A DNA stretch of 64,000 bases from SIAJ01 sp963773845 (GCA_963773845.1 CAVZCU010000010.1:372001-436000); one strand, 5' to 3'. Shown: positions 1-9,793, numbered from the stretch's first letter. A program made the numbers and translations. Notes: a model not told the origin generated them from the letters alone.

Positions 1-390
1 GACGATATACGACTTGCCGGTCTTCATGTCGGTGCGCGTGACTCGCCGCCCGCCGAAATCGGCCCCCTCGGCGGCGAGCAGGTTGCCGTCGGCATCGAAC
101 TTGAGGCCGTTCGACATCCCGCTCGGCGAGCGAAAGATTGTCGCTTTGCCAGTTCTCGGATCGAGCTTCCAGATGTGCCCGGCTTCGAGGGGCAACCCGC
201 GTTCCTTGGACACGTGCGTAAAGGTAATGTCGCTGAAATAGACCATGCCATCCGGCGCAACGGCCACGCCTTCGGTCAGTACCAAGCCTCCGTCGAAGAT
301 CTTTTCGAGCTTGGCATCGGTCGGCACCGGCGAGTCGGCAGCCTGGCCAACGCTAGCCATCATGAACAGCAGCATCGGAGAGAGTCGCAT
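1..390 (-). CDS. SMP-30/gluconolactonase-like secreted protein (3' end outside window)
   Basis: The first 130 codons are visible; the gene runs off the left edge. The start at 390 is chosen because GGAGGAAC lies directly upstream and a short hydrophobic signal peptide follows (MRLSPMLLLFMMASVGQAA). After it come beta-propeller-like strands with the pattern of the SMP-30/gluconolactonase/LRE family: 'VAPDGMVYFSDI', 'GHIWKLDPRTG' and 'SNGLKFDADGNLLAAEGAD'. Family members hydrolyse sugar lactones or related esters using a bound divalent metal. The export signal suggests a periplasmic or extracellular place. The catalytic residues lie in the missing part, so substrate and activity cannot be judged. 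Confidence 0.8.
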   Translation of the reverse strand, partial: MRLSPMLLFMMASVGQAADSPVPTDAKLEKIFDGGLVLTEGVAVAPDGMVYFSDITFTHVSKERGLPLEAGHIWKLDPRTGKATIFRSPSGMSNGLKFDADGNLLAAEGADFGGRRVTRTDMKTGKSYIV

Positions 391-621
391 CAGTTCCTCC
401 TGGTTTGTGGAAAGCGGGTGTCGTTAGATTCATCAGCGAAAACTCATTCGCAGCATTCACAACGAGAATAAGTTCGAGCCGAGATCACTTTTTTCTGCCG
501 CGTGCGAAAGGTTTTCTCCCGAATCGTCATTCCTCTTCTTAGGGCGGGATGCGACTGGGCCAATTCGGTTCGTGCATTCCGCCTTGGACTGAATCGCTGC
601 ACGGCAGCGTGGGAGTCTTCA

Positions 622-2196
622 ATGAACCTATTCGATCACCTGTTCGCCCCCAAACAGTTGCGCCGGCCCACGCGGCGGCGTGGTTTCACTCCCATCCTTG
701 ACTCGCTGAGTGAGCGCATCGTACCGGCGGTCACCAGCACGACGTTCGTCGGTGGCATACTGACCGTCCGGTGCGACAATGCCGATGACGTGGTGCAAAT
801 CACTGAGAATCTGCACCACAATATCCTCGTCAACGGGCAACCGGTTCGCGACATCATGGTACAACCGGACACGACGAATACGAAGGAAATTGATGTTTTT
901 GGCAACGGAGGCAACGATCGGTTGGAAATCCGCCTGCCCAGCTACCGCGGCGCCGACCTGCTCGATGGCAGCGACGGAATGGACACGCTCATCGGCGGCA
1001 ACGGCAAGAGCACCTTGCTCGGCGGGCCCAACGACGACATCATGGACGGCGTCGGGGGTGATGATGTTCTGACCGGCAACGGCGGCAACGACCTATTGGT
1101 CGGCGGTATCGGGGTCAACCGAATAAGAGAATCGGCCAACGTTGGATTCGTGGTCACCAGCGGTGTCATGACTGGCGTCGGCACAGATCGGTTTGCCCAG
1201 ATCAATTCCGTGGAACTCACCGGCGGAAGCGGATCGCACACCTACGACACACGCCTGTTCGCTGGCACCGCCCTCATCGACGCCGGCGGCGGAAACGACG
1301 TGATCATGACTGGGCCGAACGACGATACCGTATTCGGTGGGGCAGGCAACGATGTGATCCTCACGGGCGGCGGTAAAAATTGGGCTTTCGGCGCAACCGG
1401 CAATGATTCGATCGTGGGAGGAGCGAACAGCGACGTCCTACAAGGCAACGAAGGCGACGATACCATTCAGGGCGCAGCAGGCGATGACACCCTGGAAGGC
1501 GGCGCCGATTTCGACACGCTTATGGACAGCGGCAGTGACATTGCCATCGACGATATGTCCATGTCGATCACTCGCCTGACTCCGAGCGGCACATCAGCGG
1601 AGATGGACACGCTCAGCGGCTTCGATGCGGCCCGACTGTCGATCGATGCTCTCTCGATCGGCGGCCGGATTGACGGGGCCAAATTCAGCGGCCGACTGAC
1701 ACTACTCGGGGGTCGTTACAGCGACACACTGATCGGCGGGTCCAACAATGACACGATCTTCGGCTTCGATGACGACGACCTCATGCTCGGCAACGACGGC
1801 AACGACCTCATGCTCGGATATGGCGGCCGCGACCTGATGATTGGCGGCATGGGCGCCGACGTGATGGAGGGAGGCGCGGGCGAGGACATTTTGATCGGCG
1901 GCGCCACCACGTGGGACGGGGGACAACGGACGGCCCCATGGGAATTGCAAGAAATTCATGCGGAATGGCGGCGCACCGACCTCGATTATTCGTCACGGGT
2001 CTCAAACATTTTCTCGGGAGTGGGGTTAACCGGAGCGGCACTTTATCCGCCAGATTTTGTCGACGGCACACATCCCCTTGACAATGTCGGGGACACGCTG
2101 ACCGGCGGGAGGGGCGATCTCGATCTCTTTTTCTGGATTCTCAGTGAGGACAATGTGACAGACCAAGACCCCGCCGAATCGTGGCCAGGCCTGTAG
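622..2196 (+). CDS. Extracellular Ca-binding hemolysin-type repeat protein (RTX-like)
   Basis: A 524-residue protein with at least four blocks of glycine/aspartate nonapeptide repeats of the type GGxGxDxLxGG (for example 'LTGNGGNDLLVGGIG', 'VFGGAGNDVILTGGG', 'MLGNDGNDLMLGYGG', 'MIGGMGADVMEGGAG'). These form calcium-filled beta-rolls in secreted proteins. The N-terminus (RRPTRRRGFTPILDSLSERIVPA) is the basic, R-x-VPA leader common on planctomycete exported giant proteins. The last 90 residues ('EIHAEWRRT..YSSRV', 'DTLTGGRGDLDLFFW') match the C-terminal tail usual in this planctomycete group. An upstream GTG at 502 is in frame, but the ATG at 622 is preferred: it has GGGAG before it and starts the leader. 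No catalytic domain is visible; a surface or adhesion role is inferred. Confidence 0.75.
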   Translation: MNLFDHLFAPKQLRRPTRRRGFTPILDSLSERIVPAVTSTTFVGGILTVRCDNADDVVQITENLHHNILVNGQPVRDIMVQPDTTNTKEIDVFGNGGNDRLEIRLPSYRGADLLDGSDGMDTLIGGNGKSTLLGGPNDDIMDGVGGDDVLTGNGGNDLLVGGIGVNRIRESANVGFVVTSGVMTGVGTDRFAQINSVELTGGSGSHTYDTRLFAGTALIDAGGGNDVIMTGPNDDTVFGGAGNDVILTGGGKNWAFGATGNDSIVGGANSDVLQGNEGDDTIQGAAGDDTLEGGADFDTLMDSGSDIAIDDMSMSITRLTPSGTSAEMDTLSGFDAARLSIDALSIGGRIDGAKFSGRLTLLGGRYSDTLIGGSNNDTIFGFDDDDLMLGNDGNDLMLGYGGRDLMIGGMGADVMEGGAGEDILIGGATTWDGGQRTAPWELQEIHAEWRRTDLDYSSRVSNIFSGVGLTGAALYPPDFVDGTHPLDNVGDTLTGGRGDLDLFFWILSEDNVTDQDPAESWPGL

Positions 2197-2283
2197 CGAT
2201 CGGCTGGCATCAGTCGCTGGGTTGAGGAAGTGCGCCAACAGCCCCCTTCCCAACCCAGTTCCCTGCGACCATTGCGGATTTGG

Positions 2284-4158
2284 CTATGGCCCGCCGCAGA
2301 TCCGCTTCCACTTCGCTTGAAAGCTCGGTTTGTCGAGCACGTCGCGGTTCACGACTCCCTGCGGTACGCGGCCTTGCGCCAGGTCGAGCATCCCCTGGCA
2401 GACCGCCCGGCCGATGTCGCGAAAGAGTTCGTGAGTCCAGGCAATCGAGTGTGGAGCGAGCAATACGTTGTCGAACTCGGCGAACGGCGACGGCTCCTTC
2501 ACCGGCTCGCGGACAAAACAGTCGATGGCAGCGCCGGCAATTCGATTCTCCCGCAACGCTGCCATCAGGGCCGGTTCGTCGACGATGCCGCCGCGTGCCG
2601 TATTGAGCAAATAGGCCGTCGGCTTCATCAGCCCCAGTTCCCGAGGCCCAAGGAGATTTCGCGTCTTGTCGTTGAGTGGGCAGTGGATCGAGACGTAATC
2701 GGCATTCGCCAGCAACTCGTCGAGAGTCACCGGCTGCGCGCCGGCGGCGATGACGTCCGCGGACGAAACCAATGGGTCATATACAAGCGGTCGATTCATC
2801 CCGAAGCCGGCGAGCAGCTTGACCAGCGCCCGCCCGATGCCGCCGAACCCGATCACGCCGAGTGTCCGGTCGCGGAATTCGGTCCCCATATAGTGGTTGC
2901 GCTCGTCCCAGGCGCCGGTGCGAACGAGTTGATCCTTCGTCCGCACATGATGGGTCAAGGCGAGCATCCAGCCGATGGTCGCCTCGGCCACGGAGCGATC
3001 CACAGCTCCGACGGCGATAAAGAGCAATACGTCATTCGCCGTGCAGGCTGCAACGTCGACCGAATCGTAGCCGACACCGAAACGGCCGATGGCGAGCAGG
3101 TCGTCTGCATGGGCCAAAGTGGCGGCGGTCACGCGCGGGCTCAGGACGATGATGCCGTTCGCATTCGCAACTTGGTCGGCGCCGATTTCCGGGCGATGCT
3201 CGGCGAATGCTTGCGTCCGGACGCCGGTCCCCTGAAACAAATCTAGCCCGATGTCGCGGTAACGAAATTGACCATCGGGGTCGTAGAAATCGCCAGTCAA
3301 CGCAACGCGAAAATCGAATAGGCCAAACGCCGCGCCTGTGGATTCTGTAGGCGGAGCGTGCGGCCAACTCAAGTCGGCGCACATGTGCTGATCGCGACCA
3401 ACGCAGGCGAGCGACGAACGCAGGGATCGAATCAATAATCCCGCATCCATGCCCAGGCCGATCACCCGGAAGCCCTGGTCGAGTCGCCGTTGAACGTCGC
3501 TGTCGTTCGTCGCCATTACGCCGCAGTGCTTGCCGGCGCGTCGCAGCGTCTCCTTCATTCGCAGAATCTCGTCGGCGACTCCCGGTCCTTCCCACTGGCC
3601 GCGAAACCCTGCCGACGCCGAGTAATCCGCTGGACCGAAGAAGAACAGCTCAACGCCGGGCACATCACACATCGCCGGCACGTTGCCTGTGGCCCGCACC
3701 GTTTCGATGATGGGAACGACCAGCACATGCTCGTTCGCGGTGGAAGTATGTTCGGCTAATGCCTGTCCCCAGGCGGTCGCGCGATCGGCGCCGATGCCGC
3801 GCACGCCTTCCAACGGATAGCGGGCGAAGCGAACGGCTTGCCCAAGTTGCTCGGCGGATTCAATCCAGGGGATCACCACGCCGTCGGCGCCGATGTCCAG
3901 TGCGCGCTTGACGAGCCCGCCATTCAGTTCGGCGAGGCGGACGAGAGCGACGGTGTCGCTGCGAACGGTCGCGCGTAAGTGCTCAACGATGTGCTTCCAA
4001 TCGAGATGCCCATGCTCGGCATCGATGACGATCCAGTCGATGCCGAGGGCTACGGCCATTTCGGAGATGCTTGGCGCTTCGAGCGTCACCCAGAGACCAA
4101 ACACCGGCCGGTCGGCGGCGAGCTTGCTGCGAAGAGCCTGAATGGCGCCGTTCTTCAT
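2284..4158 (-). CDS. HpcH/HpaI-type aldolase fused to a D-isomer-specific 2-hydroxyacid dehydrogenase
   Basis: One uninterrupted 624-codon frame. Residues about 1-255 are an HpcH/HpaI (class II, metal-dependent) aldolase: 'GLWVTLEAPSISEMA', 'DWIVIDAEHGHLD', 'PIIETVRATGNV' and 'GVELFFFGPADYSAS'. This family cleaves 4-hydroxy-2-oxo acids to pyruvate plus an aldehyde. Residues about 285-624 are a complete NAD-dependent D-2-hydroxyacid dehydrogenase: Rossmann motif 'GVIGFGGIGRAL', then 'LLNTARGGIVDE' with the catalytic Arg, 'FVREPV' with the Glu and 'LLAPHSIAWTH' with the His. The two activities could be successive, the dehydrogenase reducing a 2-oxo acid released by the aldolase; that link is inference. 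The start at 4158 has no strong ribosome site. The gene is alone on its strand here. Confidence 0.85.
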   Translation of the reverse strand: MKNGAIQALRSKLAADRPVFGLWVTLEAPSISEMAVALGIDWIVIDAEHGHLDWKHIVEHLRATVRSDTVALVRLAELNGGLVKRALDIGADGVVIPWIESAEQLGQAVRFARYPLEGVRGIGADRATAWGQALAEHTSTANEHVLVVPIIETVRATGNVPAMCDVPGVELFFFGPADYSASAGFRGQWEGPGVADEILRMKETLRRAGKHCGVMATNDSDVQRRLDQGFRVIGLGMDAGLLIRSLRSSLACVGRDQHMCADLSWPHAPPTESTGAAFGLFDFRVALTGDFYDPDGQFRYRDIGLDLFQGTGVRTQAFAEHRPEIGADQVANANGIIVLSPRVTAATLAHADDLLAIGRFGVGYDSVDVAACTANDVLLFIAVGAVDRSVAEATIGWMLALTHHVRTKDQLVRTGAWDERNHYMGTEFRDRTLGVIGFGGIGRALVKLLAGFGMNRPLVYDPLVSSADVIAAGAQPVTLDELLANADYVSIHCPLNDKTRNLLGPRELGLMKPTAYLLNTARGGIVDEPALMAALRENRIAGAAIDCFVREPVKEPSPFAEFDNVLLAPHSIAWTHELFRDIGRAVCQGMLDLAQGRVPQGVVNRDVLDKPSFQAKWKRICGGP

Positions 4159-4598
4159 GGACAGGCGGGCAGCTGAGAGATTGGGGAGAGTGGATCAATT
4201 GATAACGGTTCGGCAATGCATAAGCAAGCGCGGAGTCGGGTAAATGAGTCGATCCCGGACGGAACCTTCAACTGACAGCGAGATTCATGTCTGGCAAGAA
4301 TTGATTCGGAAAAGTTGGTCGATTTCGGAAAAGTTGGATTCGTTTTGACAGGTGTGGGGCGGGGGCGACCGAAATCATTTTGGCCGGCGCGAAGCTGCAT
4401 AAACCAGGCAACATCTCATCATTGTGACACTGCGTCAAATCCGAAACATTCCGAATAGAGGTAAGGCCGGTCATTTCGGGACAAAACGGCAGACGATAAA
4501 CGACCCGGAAGTCAGATACCAAGCGCATTCACGGACCCAGTGTTTGATCGGCCCAACTCGCCGGTCGGCCAGCGGCCTGGATGGGAGAGGAAGACGCA
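4159..4598. other. Intergenic region between divergent genes, no gene seen
   Basis: About 440 bases separate the fusion enzyme (minus) from the BBP7 gene (plus). No convincing reading frame is present. A 14-base sequence (TTCGGAAAAGTTGG) occurs twice near 4306-4337. Promoters for both genes must lie here, but no clear -35/-10 pair was identified. Confidence 0.4.
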
Positions 4599-6329
4599 AT
4601 GATCCGGCGAAAGATCTGGGCGACCGCCACCTGCTGCCTGGCTGTCGCCGGGGCTGCCCGGGCCCAGACCGGCTCAACCCAGCCCGCAAATCCCGCTTTA
4701 CTTGGTGCGCAGATCCCTGGCTATTCGTCGCGTGGCCCGGCCATGAATCCCGGTTACCCGCGTTTCATTCCCCGGAACTATAGCCCTCCGACGCCGACTT
4801 CCTATGGAACGAAGCCGGCCGATCTGGGCGCGGTTACTTCCGGTGTCGTTGCAGCGCCCGCCGAGACATTCGCCACCGATTCGGGTGGCGTCCCGACGAT
4901 TACCGAAGCGCCCGCGGGCCCAATCGGCATGCCCGCTTCGTCGATGGCTGGGGGCACGCTGATACCGATGCCGAAGCCCGTGGCAACGGGGACGCCGATG
5001 GGCCCAGCCCCCGTCATTGACGCCACCGTTCAGGCGCCCGGCGCCATCCCGCCCGGCGGCGTTTACGGCGGACCGGCGATGGAAGGCCAAGTCATGGAGG
5101 GCCAAATGATCGGTGGACCGATCATGGGCGGTTCCATGATGGGCGATGGCATGATGGGCGGGCCGATGATGAACGGTCCGGCCCTGAATGGCGGGCCAAT
5201 CCTCGACGCTCCCTGTGTTGGCGGAATGTGTGGCTCCGTGGATGGCGCCCAGCCGTGCGTATGGGCGACTGGTGAATACTTGAACTGGCGATTGCGAAGT
5301 GTGAGCGTGCCCCCGCTCGTGACGACCGCTCCGGCCGGTGCGCCCGGCACACTCCTCGACCCAAGCTCAACAGTTCTGTTCGGCGGATCGAATATTCTGG
5401 AGAACTGGCAGAGCGGATTCCGCTTCCGAGCGGGCATGTGGTTTCCGGATGGAACCTCCGGTATCGACGTTGCCTTCTTCCACATTGACGTCACCAGCGA
5501 ACATCATTCATTCGGCTCGGATGGCGCTCAGGGATTGTTCCAGCCGTTCTTCAACACAGCCATCGGGACCGAAGACGCCCGGCTGGTCGCGTTCACCGAC
5601 CCCGTGGCCGGTCCGCTACTGGCCGGCACGGTCAGCACGGTCACTCAGTCGATGCTGTGGGGTGCGGAAGCCAACTACCGCTGCGGCTGGGGCATGGGCC
5701 TTGGCGGCCGGCTCGATGCCTTGATTGGTTATCGCTACCTGCAATTGCACGACCGGCTGACGATCGATTCGCGATCGACGACATTGGTCCCCGTCGGCCC
5801 CGCTCCGGCTGGAACGTTGATTACCTCAACCGATCGCTTCGACACAATCGACCAGTTCCACGGCGCCCAGGTCGGATTCGCGGGCGAGTGGCAGATCGGC
5901 TTGATGTCGTTCGGCTTGCGGGGCACGGTCGCCGGCGGTTGGACGCAACAGACTGTCGATATCTCCGGCGCCACTTCGGCGCGGACGCCCATCGGGGCAA
6001 TAACGACGGTGCCCGGCGGCCTGTTCGCGCAGACGACAAACATCGGCAACCATACTCGCTCGCAATTTTCGATCGTACCGGAGATCGGCGCCACGCTTGG
6101 ATACCAGGTGACGAACAACATCCGAATCTTCGGAGGTTACAATCTCCTGTACTGGACCAACGTCGTCCGGGCGGGCGAGCAGATCAATCGGTCGATCAAC
6201 GGCACCTACATCGCCGATCCGGTCACGGGCACATCGGCCCCATCCGGGGCGCCGGCTCCGTGGTTCCAGCATCGGGAGGAGAGCTTCTACGTTCACGGCT
6301 ACTCAGCGGGCGTGGAATTCCGATGGTAA
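4599..6329 (+). CDS. BBP7 family outer-membrane beta-barrel protein
   Basis: A 576-residue exported protein. The ATG at 4599 (codon 7 of the longer frame beginning at 4581) is chosen because GGAGAGGAAG precedes it and the signal peptide MIRRKIWATATCCLAVAGAARA starts there. Residues about 25-155 are Pro/Gly/Ala-rich. Residues about 155-205 are a striking Met/Gly repeat of the type GGPxMxG. From 'WATGEYLNWRLRSVSVPPLV' onwards it follows the planctomycete BBP7 (DUF1551-type) barrel: 'GFRFRAGMWF', 'GAEANYRCGWG', 'LIGYRYLQLHDRLTI', 'IGATLGYQVTNNIRIFGGYNLLYW', ending 'SAGVEFRW' with a terminal aromatic residue typical of outer-membrane barrels. Function beyond being an abundant surface protein is unknown. 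Confidence 0.85.
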   Translation: MIRRKIWATATCCLAVAGAARAQTGSTQPANPALLGAQIPGYSSRGPAMNPGYPRFIPRNYSPPTPTSYGTKPADLGAVTSGVVAAPAETFATDSGGVPTITEAPAGPIGMPASSMAGGTLIPMPKPVATGTPMGPAPVIDATVQAPGAIPPGGVYGGPAMEGQVMEGQMIGGPIMGGSMMGDGMMGGPMMNGPALNGGPILDAPCVGGMCGSVDGAQPCVWATGEYLNWRLRSVSVPPLVTTAPAGAPGTLLDPSSTVLFGGSNILENWQSGFRFRAGMWFPDGTSGIDVAFFHIDVTSEHHSFGSDGAQGLFQPFFNTAIGTEDARLVAFTDPVAGPLLAGTVSTVTQSMLWGAEANYRCGWGMGLGGRLDALIGYRYLQLHDRLTIDSRSTTLVPVGPAPAGTLITSTDRFDTIDQFHGAQVGFAGEWQIGLMSFGLRGTVAGGWTQQTVDISGATSARTPIGAITTVPGGLFAQTTNIGNHTRSQFSIVPEIGATLGYQVTNNIRIFGGYNLLYWTNVVRAGEQINRSINGTYIADPVTGTSAPSGAPAPWFQHREESFYVHGYSAGVEFRW

Positions 6330-6408
6330 TTCATGGCAGCGAATCGTAGCAGTAACCGGCGGGACGCGATTGTTCGCGTCTCGCCACACTGTTACCAGCT
6401 CTCGCAAA

Positions 6409-7078
6409 TCAATGTTGGAAGCGCTTCCATGCGGCCCGGGCGTCAATGGAAAGGGCGTTCCCGGCCCCATCGATTGCCCACGATTCGAGCAACGCTTTCG
6501 CCGCGTCCGTTGCCGACAATTCAAGCACATGCACAGCACGGCTCATTCGCCACTGGTTTGGGTCGGAGTTTTTTTCGAGTTGCGTCAAGACTCGACCAAG
6601 ACGGGTACGCGATTCATCTGACATGCTCTGGGCTAGCGCCTTGCGGAACCAAGCCATCGGCACCCGATGGCCGGCGGCCATCAAGTTCTTCTCCGCCACT
6701 TCCCGGGCTCGAAACCCGGCGATGAACCGGGCGATCCAGCACTTCCGCGACGGTTATTCGCCTGGTGGCCGAATGCAGTTTCCATGCAGTCCGACGAGCA
6801 ACGCCGTGCAACCAACCGGACAAGCACTCGGCATGCTTGATGGACGTGTTCAGCGCGATGAATGTCTGTTGAAAAGCATCTTCGGCGATGTGCTGATCGC
6901 CACAGGCTCGGCGACAGGCGCCCCATACTAACGGAGCATATCGGCGCACCTGTTCGCCGAAGGCATCGGAATCGGCGTGGCGGCAATGGCGAACGAGAAG
7001 TGTCGCGTCCGACACGCCTTCCAAGCTGTGCCGCACGAGTGCTCGGCGAATCAATTCCGGTGCGGGTGTCCGGGTCAT
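6409..7078 (-). pseudogene. Remnant of an ECF sigma/WD40 gene joined by a large internal deletion
   Basis: From 7078 the frame encodes the N-terminus of a planctomycete ECF sigma factor (MTRTPAPELIRRALVR.., sigma-2 region 'YAPLVWGACRRA' and 'AEDAFQQTFIAL', then 'GWLHGVARRTAWKLH'). It then abruptly loses similarity near 6740-6760. In another frame the sequence continues as the C-terminal tail of the neighbouring WD40 protein ('IAGFRAREVAEKNLMAAG', 'WFRKALAQSMSDESRTRLG', 'RAVHVLELSATDAAKALL'), ending with TGA at 6409. The intact module at 7190-10469 shows both ends at similar distances from its own termini. The simplest reading is therefore a second copy of that module that lost roughly 3 kb, removing sigma-4 and all WD40 repeats. 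Confidence 0.75.
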
Positions 7079-7189
7079 GGCGATAGCCCAGGAAGCCTTT
7101 GCCAGTGTGGTGCTTCGCGAACCGCTCGTGTGGCGCGGAAATCGGCAAGTTTATTGATCAATCCCGCCCGCCGTTCCAAGCGCAATGCT

Positions 7190-9769
7190 TCATCGGAGCC
7201 GTTGCAGCGCGGCCTTGGCGTCCAGCGCCAGCCCGCTGCCGCCAGCATCGGCCCAGGTTTTCAAAAAGGCCTTCGCTTCGTTGGTACCGGCCAACTCCAG
7301 GATCTGCACGGCGCGGCCCAATCGTCGCTCGTTCGGGTCCGGCTTCTCCCGCTGCACCATTACGCGATTCAACCGAGCGATCAACTCGTCGCTCTTGGCG
7401 TCGGCGAGCGCTTTGCGCAGCCATTCGACCGGCACCCGGACGCCTGCTTGCATCAAATTTCGCTCGGCGACTTCGCGGGCGCAGAACCGGGGGCTATCCA
7501 TTCCCGCGACCCACTTATCAAATTGCTCGCGTGCCAATGCCAGGCTCTTCGCGTCAATGCGCTCATGGAAGAGCGAAATCGCGCGTTTCGGCTCCTTCGC
7601 CAGCGCCCAGACCAACCGGTAGGCCTTGGCGCCATCTTCCGAACCAAGCGTCTCCCACATCGCGTCCGCACCGTCGATGCCCGGCAAATCCTTGGGCGCG
7701 AGCGACCAGAGAATGGGTGACAGGTCGGCGTTGCCAATGATGCCTTTGCTATCGCGCGTGAAGGCAACGTCGCGCACTGCGGAATCATGACCCGTGAGTT
7801 CCAGCACTTCCTTGCCTGTGGCGAGTTCCCAAATGGCGATCTTTCGATCCGCACCGCCCACGCCGACGAGCCGGCCGTCGTCCGAACATGCGACGCACTG
7901 AGCGCCCATCCTTGTACCGCCGAACTTCTGCACGAGCTTGCCGGTGTTCGGATCCCAGACGCGGACCACGCCGTCGTAGTGTGCCGTGATCACGCGACTA
8001 CTGTCGGGACTAAACTCGACGCCGTTCAGATAAGGGGGATACAGAATGCCTTGTCGCGGCTGGACGGGCTCCGTAGGGACTTCGACTTGACGAATCGTCT
8101 GACCCGTCTTGGCATCGAGCAGCGTCCAATGCACCTGCTCGTTGCTGTACCCGCCGCCGATGGCAATCCATCGCCCATTGACGTCGCAGGCAGCGTGCGG
8201 GCCAAGCTTCTCCACGCGCCATAGTTGCTTGGCTTCGGGCACCGACCATGCCGTGATGCCAGTTTTGCCCGATGTCGTGAAGAGCACCTTGCCGTCGGGC
8301 CGGAAGAACACGCGCTGAACGTGATCGCCCCCGTGTTGGTCCGTCTGTTCAACCAGACCGAATGTCTTTGCGAGCTTGCCGCTTCGAAGGTCCCACAATT
8401 GCACGTCCTGCACCGTGCGACCGCCGGCAAACCAATGCCCATCGGCGGATGTGGCCACGCAATTGATTCCGCCCGTGTTGCCAGGCTGCAATTGCTTCCC
8501 ATGCTTGCCGGTCGCCAGGTTCCAGTAGTCGATATGGCCCACATGATCGGCATTGATGAGATTCTTGCCGTCGACGGCGGGAACGATCGCGGTCTGCGTG
8601 ATATAGCCTTCGGGCAGCGGAAGCTGCTTGCCGGTCTTCAGGTCCCAACGCTTGATGAGCTGATCGCCGCCCATCGAGTAGAGGATCGACTCATCGGGGC
8701 TCAAAGCGATGCAGGTCAATGTCCACGTCGAGTGCTTGCCGACATCGGGCAAGCGCTTGTTGTTTTTCAAGTCCCAACGAAAGAGTTGGCCGTACTGGCC
8801 GCCAAAATAGAGCGTTTGCTGGTCCTTCGAGAACTGCATCGGGCCGCGTTGCTTTTCGGCCGGGTGCTTGAATGTGAACAGTTCCTTTTTCGCGCTCAAA
8901 TCACGAACGTGAACGGTCCCGGTATCATCGTGGTAAATGAGCTTCTTGTCGTCCGGACTGAACGCGGCCTGAATCAACTTGCAATCGGCGACCGAATCGA
9001 CCTCGTTCACTTTCTTAGTATCCACAACCTTGAAGCCATTGCCTCGCCCATCGGTTTCAACCATGAGATGGCCGCTGGGCGAGACCCACACGCCGCGGTT
9101 CATGAGCGGCGCATTGACCGATTGCAACTCCTTGCCATCTTTCGGGTCTATGTATCGAATCGTCGCTTGTTCGCGATAGCCGGAGAGCACGGCAATTGCC
9201 TTGCCGCCGTCCACCAGCCAACTGGCGAACGCAAACCCCCAGCCTCCTGTGATTCCAAATTTCTTTTTGCCCGTCTCCACGTCCCAAACCTGCGCCAGCT
9301 CGACCTTGGTGTTGACGGAAATTGAAGTGCGATCAGTCGGTCGCACGGTCACAAGCAGGGTCTTGGAGTCAGGGAGAAAGGAAATGGCTTTGGTAGAATC
9401 GCCGAAGCCATAACTTCCGAAGTAGGCCCCGGTGATTTTGCGTTTGGCAGCAAGTGTCTGCATGTCCCAGACCACGACGCACGACGTACCGAGCGTCGCC
9501 AGGTATTTGCCATCGGGTGAAACGGCGGACGCGCGAATCACCTCGGGGTGCCGAAGACGACGGCTGCCGAAGCGATGGATCGCACCGGCCGGCAACGGGA
9601 AGCCATCGCCGGCGCGTTCAACAACCTCAATCTTGGAATTCGCGTTCTTCTTTGGTCCGTCCTGGGTCGGAGCATCCGCGGGAAACAAAGTGACGATCCC
9701 AACGACGGTCGCTACGGCCAGAGCGGCCAATCCAGCCGGCTTCGCACTCGTCAACCAAGCAATTGGCAC
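7190..9769 (-). CDS. WD40 repeat protein (C-terminal part of a split sigma/WD40 module)
   Basis: 859 residues from a GTG at 9769. Residues about 9-30 are hydrophobic (a membrane anchor, 'PAGLAALAVATVVGIVTLF'). Residues about 70-720 hold many WD40/quinoprotein-like repeats ('AVSPDGKYLATLG..CVVVWDMQT', 'LSPDESILYSMGGDQLIKRWDLKTG', 'VEFSPDSSRVITAHYDGVVRVWDPNTGK', 'LTGHDSAVRDVAF'). The last 130 residues are an alpha-helical tail found on planctomycete WD40 proteins. It is in the same frame as the sigma fragment upstream, separated only by a TGA at 9794-9796 plus eight codons. No ribosome binding site precedes the GTG, so it may have been translated as one polypeptide with the sigma domain. A regulatory sensor role is inferred. 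Confidence 0.75.
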   Translation of the reverse strand: MPIAWLTSAKPAGLAALAVATVVGIVTLFPADAPTQDGPKKNANSKIEVVERAGDGFPLPAGAIHRFGSRRLRHPEVIRASAVSPDGKYLATLGTSCVVVWDMQTLAAKRKITGAYFGSYGFGDSTKAISFLPDSKTLLVTVRPTDRTSISVNTKVELAQVWDVETGKKKFGITGGWGFAFASWLVDGGKAIAVLSGYREQATIRYIDPKDGKELQSVNAPLMNRGVWVSPSGHLMVETDGRGNGFKVVDTKKVNEVDSVADCKLIQAAFSPDDKKLIYHDDTGTVHVRDLSAKKELFTFKHPAEKQRGPMQFSKDQQTLYFGGQYGQLFRWDLKNNKRLPDVGKHSTWTLTCIALSPDESILYSMGGDQLIKRWDLKTGKQLPLPEGYITQTAIVPAVDGKNLINADHVGHIDYWNLATGKHGKQLQPGNTGGINCVATSADGHWFAGGRTVQDVQLWDLRSGKLAKTFGLVEQTDQHGGDHVQRVFFRPDGKVLFTTSGKTGITAWSVPEAKQLWRVEKLGPHAACDVNGRWIAIGGGYSNEQVHWTLLDAKTGQTIRQVEVPTEPVQPRQGILYPPYLNGVEFSPDSSRVITAHYDGVVRVWDPNTGKLVQKFGGTRMGAQCVACSDDGRLVGVGGADRKIAIWELATGKEVLELTGHDSAVRDVAFTRDSKGIIGNADLSPILWSLAPKDLPGIDGADAMWETLGSEDGAKAYRLVWALAKEPKRAISLFHERIDAKSLALAREQFDKWVAGMDSPRFCAREVAERNLMQAGVRVPVEWLRKALADAKSDELIARLNRVMVQREKPDPNERRLGRAVQILELAGTNEAKAFLKTWADAGGSGLALDAKAALQRLR

Positions 9770-9793
9770 AATCGTCGCGGGAGTGACGGACGC

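Noticed and set aside
2230..3246. 338-codon plus-strand frame
   Set aside because: Antisense to the dehydrogenase half of the fusion enzyme, which has all catalytic motifs.
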